Origin: Falsibacillus albus
GTDB taxonomy: Bacteria > Bacillota > Bacilli > Bacillales > DSM-25281
Reading direction: 5' to 3'
NCBI RefSeq assembly: GCF_003668575.1
Contig: NZ_RCVZ01000009.1
Span: 62,001-126,000, forward strand
DNA length: 64,000 nucleotides
The notes under the pieces were generated by a model. It was not told where the DNA came from, did not search any database, and worked only from the letters and a program-made list of their open reading frames with translations. How positions within the stretch are numbered: position 1 is the stretch's first letter; each line of letters starts with the position of its first letter. Position numbers and translations under genes: made by a program. Of the stretch, positions 62,704 through 64,000 are shown in pieces.

Positions 62704-63951
62704 TTGAGTTTGAAAACAATAGCAGAAACTTGGCGGTATCCATCGATTTTACTAATGAGCATCGGGATTTCAAGTGTCGGAAGCTGGGTTTATTTTATCG
62801 CATTAAATCTTATCGTTCTTAACCTAACAGGGTCAGCGATTGCTGTCTCTGGATTATATATCATCAGGGCTTTGTCCACCGTCTTTACTAATTTTTGGGC
62901 CGGGAGCCTGATCGACCGGATGAATAAGAAACACCTCATGATCGCACTTAATATCTTTCAAACCGTGCTGATTTTGCTGCTTCCATTGCTTTCATCCCTG
63001 GCTTTTATATATTGTATGGTCTTTTTCATCACAGCAGCCAGTTCCATGTATCATCCAACCTCCATGACGTACATGACAAAATTAATACCAGAGGGGAAGA
63101 GAAAGAGATTTAACTCTTTACGCAGCTTGCTTGATTCGGGAGCTTTCTTGACCGGTCCAGCAATAGCAGGAATGATGTTTACAATCGGGACGCCTGACAT
63201 GGCTATTTATATTAATGCCATCGCATTATTGTTATCAGCATTCATCACCATCTGGATGCCTAATGTTGAAGGCACTGCACGCCTTGGAACATCTGATGGA
63301 AGATTATCGATTATAAAAGATGATTGGAAGCTGGTTATCAGGTTTAGCCGTAAATATTCGTACACGATGATGATCTATTTTCTATTTAGCGCCATGAACG
63401 TCATGATGACCTCGACGGATTCTTTGGAAGCAGCATTTGCCACAAAGGTGCTTTCTTTATCTGAAGGCGAATATGGGGTATTAGTCAGTATAGCGGGTGC
63501 TGGCGTTTTGACAGGATCATTAATCAATACCATGATTGTCGAAAAAATACCTACTTCTTGGCTTATTGGAATGGGATCATTGATTACTGCAGCAGGATAT
63601 ATGGTGCTGACATCTTCCAACACATACCTTATCGCTTCGATCGGATGCTTTGTTTTGTCCTTTGCTGCGGCTTTTGCCAATACCGGTTTTTATACGTTTT
63701 ACCAAAATAATATCCCTGTGGATGTCATGGGCAGAATCGGAAGCATCTATGGACTTGTTGAAGCCTCTCTCGTTATCGTGGCCACTGCCATTTTTGGTAT
63801 CGCTTCTGAGCTCATATCCATTAGATTTGTTGTCGTCTCGGGATCATCTATCATGCTGTTAGTCTCCATTGCGCTGTTTATATTCAATGTTCTACCATCG
63901 AAGGCTGGGGTTTATCAACATGCTGCAGCCGAGACTAAAATTGTTAAATGA
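62704..63951 (+). CDS. MFS transporter (MFS_3/macrolide-efflux-like) under T-box control
   Basis: A 415-residue protein with about 12 membrane segments. The MFS loop motif GSLIDRMNKKH lies between TM2 and TM3, and family-typical RSLLDSGAFLTGPAIAG is present. Similar in fold to the exporter at 13842. Start TTG 62704 after AGGGGGGAA. The transcript passes a T-box leader, so it is expressed when a particular tRNA is uncharged. Whether it exports an antibiotic or an amino acid is open. Confidence 0.88.
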   Translation: MSLKTIAETWRYPSILLMSIGISSVGSWVYFIALNLIVLNLTGSAIAVSGLYIIRALSTVFTNFWAGSLIDRMNKKHLMIALNIFQTVLILLLPLLSSLAFIYCMVFFITAASSMYHPTSMTYMTKLIPEGKRKRFNSLRSLLDSGAFLTGPAIAGMMFTIGTPDMAIYINAIALLLSAFITIWMPNVEGTARLGTSDGRLSIIKDDWKLVIRFSRKYSYTMMIYFLFSAMNVMMTSTDSLEAAFATKVLSLSEGEYGVLVSIAGAGVLTGSLINTMIVEKIPTSWLIGMGSLITAAGYMVLTSSNTYLIASIGCFVLSFAAAFANTGFYTFYQNNIPVDVMGRIGSIYGLVEASLVIVATAIFGIASELISIRFVVVSGSSIMLLVSIALFIFNVLPSKAGVYQHAAAETKIVK

Positions 63952-64000
63952 AGCGAGGTTGGGGCCACTCAATCAATCTAGTTTAAAGGCGAAAATATGA

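Overview
The window looks like a chromosomal segment of a spore-forming member of the Bacillaceae. Support comes from strong AGGAGG-type ribosome binding sites, many GTG/TTG starts, Rho-independent terminators, a T-box leader, HelD, a SipX-like signal peptidase and a collagen-like (BclA-type) surface glycoprotein. No rRNA, tRNA, CRISPR array, phage module, transposase or plasmid replication gene was found. The species cannot be fixed from sequence alone.

Layout. 0.2-9.0 kb: an APH-fold kinase, a SwrC-like RND pump, a PLP decarboxylase divergent from its likely MocR/GntR-aminotransferase regulator, and an atypical SDR protein; two long intergenic regions here hold phased 21-bp repeat arrays. 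9.5-18.0 kb: a two-component system, an AraC/LysE exporter pair, an MFS transporter, a winged-helix/TPR regulator, small membrane proteins and a TSUP transporter. 18.2-25.8 kb: VOC and DUF4865 proteins, a large MMPL transporter, a DUF1456 protein flanked by DnaA-box-containing hairpins, and a ComB-like phosphatase. 26.0-30.2 kb: two glycosyltransferase genes converging on a collagen-like protein, probably a spore-surface glycoprotein locus. 30.6-38.9 kb: DUF4256, a truncated acetyltransferase, HelD, and a YVTN beta-propeller gene followed by a scrambled remnant of the helD 3' end. 39-56 kb: an AT-richer accessory region dense in GNAT acetyltransferases, beta-lactamase-fold serine hydrolases, an ANT-type nucleotidyltransferase, stand-alone paralogues of two essential genes (pyrH and mraY), a damaged MntA-HepT-like toxin-antitoxin gene, and a decayed ECF sigma/anti-sigma operon. 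55-64 kb: a dicarboxylate symporter divergent from aspartate ammonia-lyase, signal peptidase I, a kinase-like/nucleotidyltransferase-like pair, a DUF2089 three-gene operon, and a T-box leader in front of an MFS transporter.

The strongest leads are: (1) the T-box leader upstream of a drug-efflux-like MFS transporter rather than an amino-acid gene; (2) two families of intergenic repeats phased at 20-21 bp (two helical turns), one with a 126-bp higher-order period, occurring side by side at two loci; (3) DnaA-box hairpins flanking a DUF1456 gene; (4) the leader-ORF/terminator architecture in front of the second UMP kinase and of an acetyltransferase; (5) the collagen-like protein with its adjacent glycosyltransferases; (6) several visible decay events. 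Where start codons were ambiguous they were chosen by ribosome-binding-site spacing, as stated per gene.
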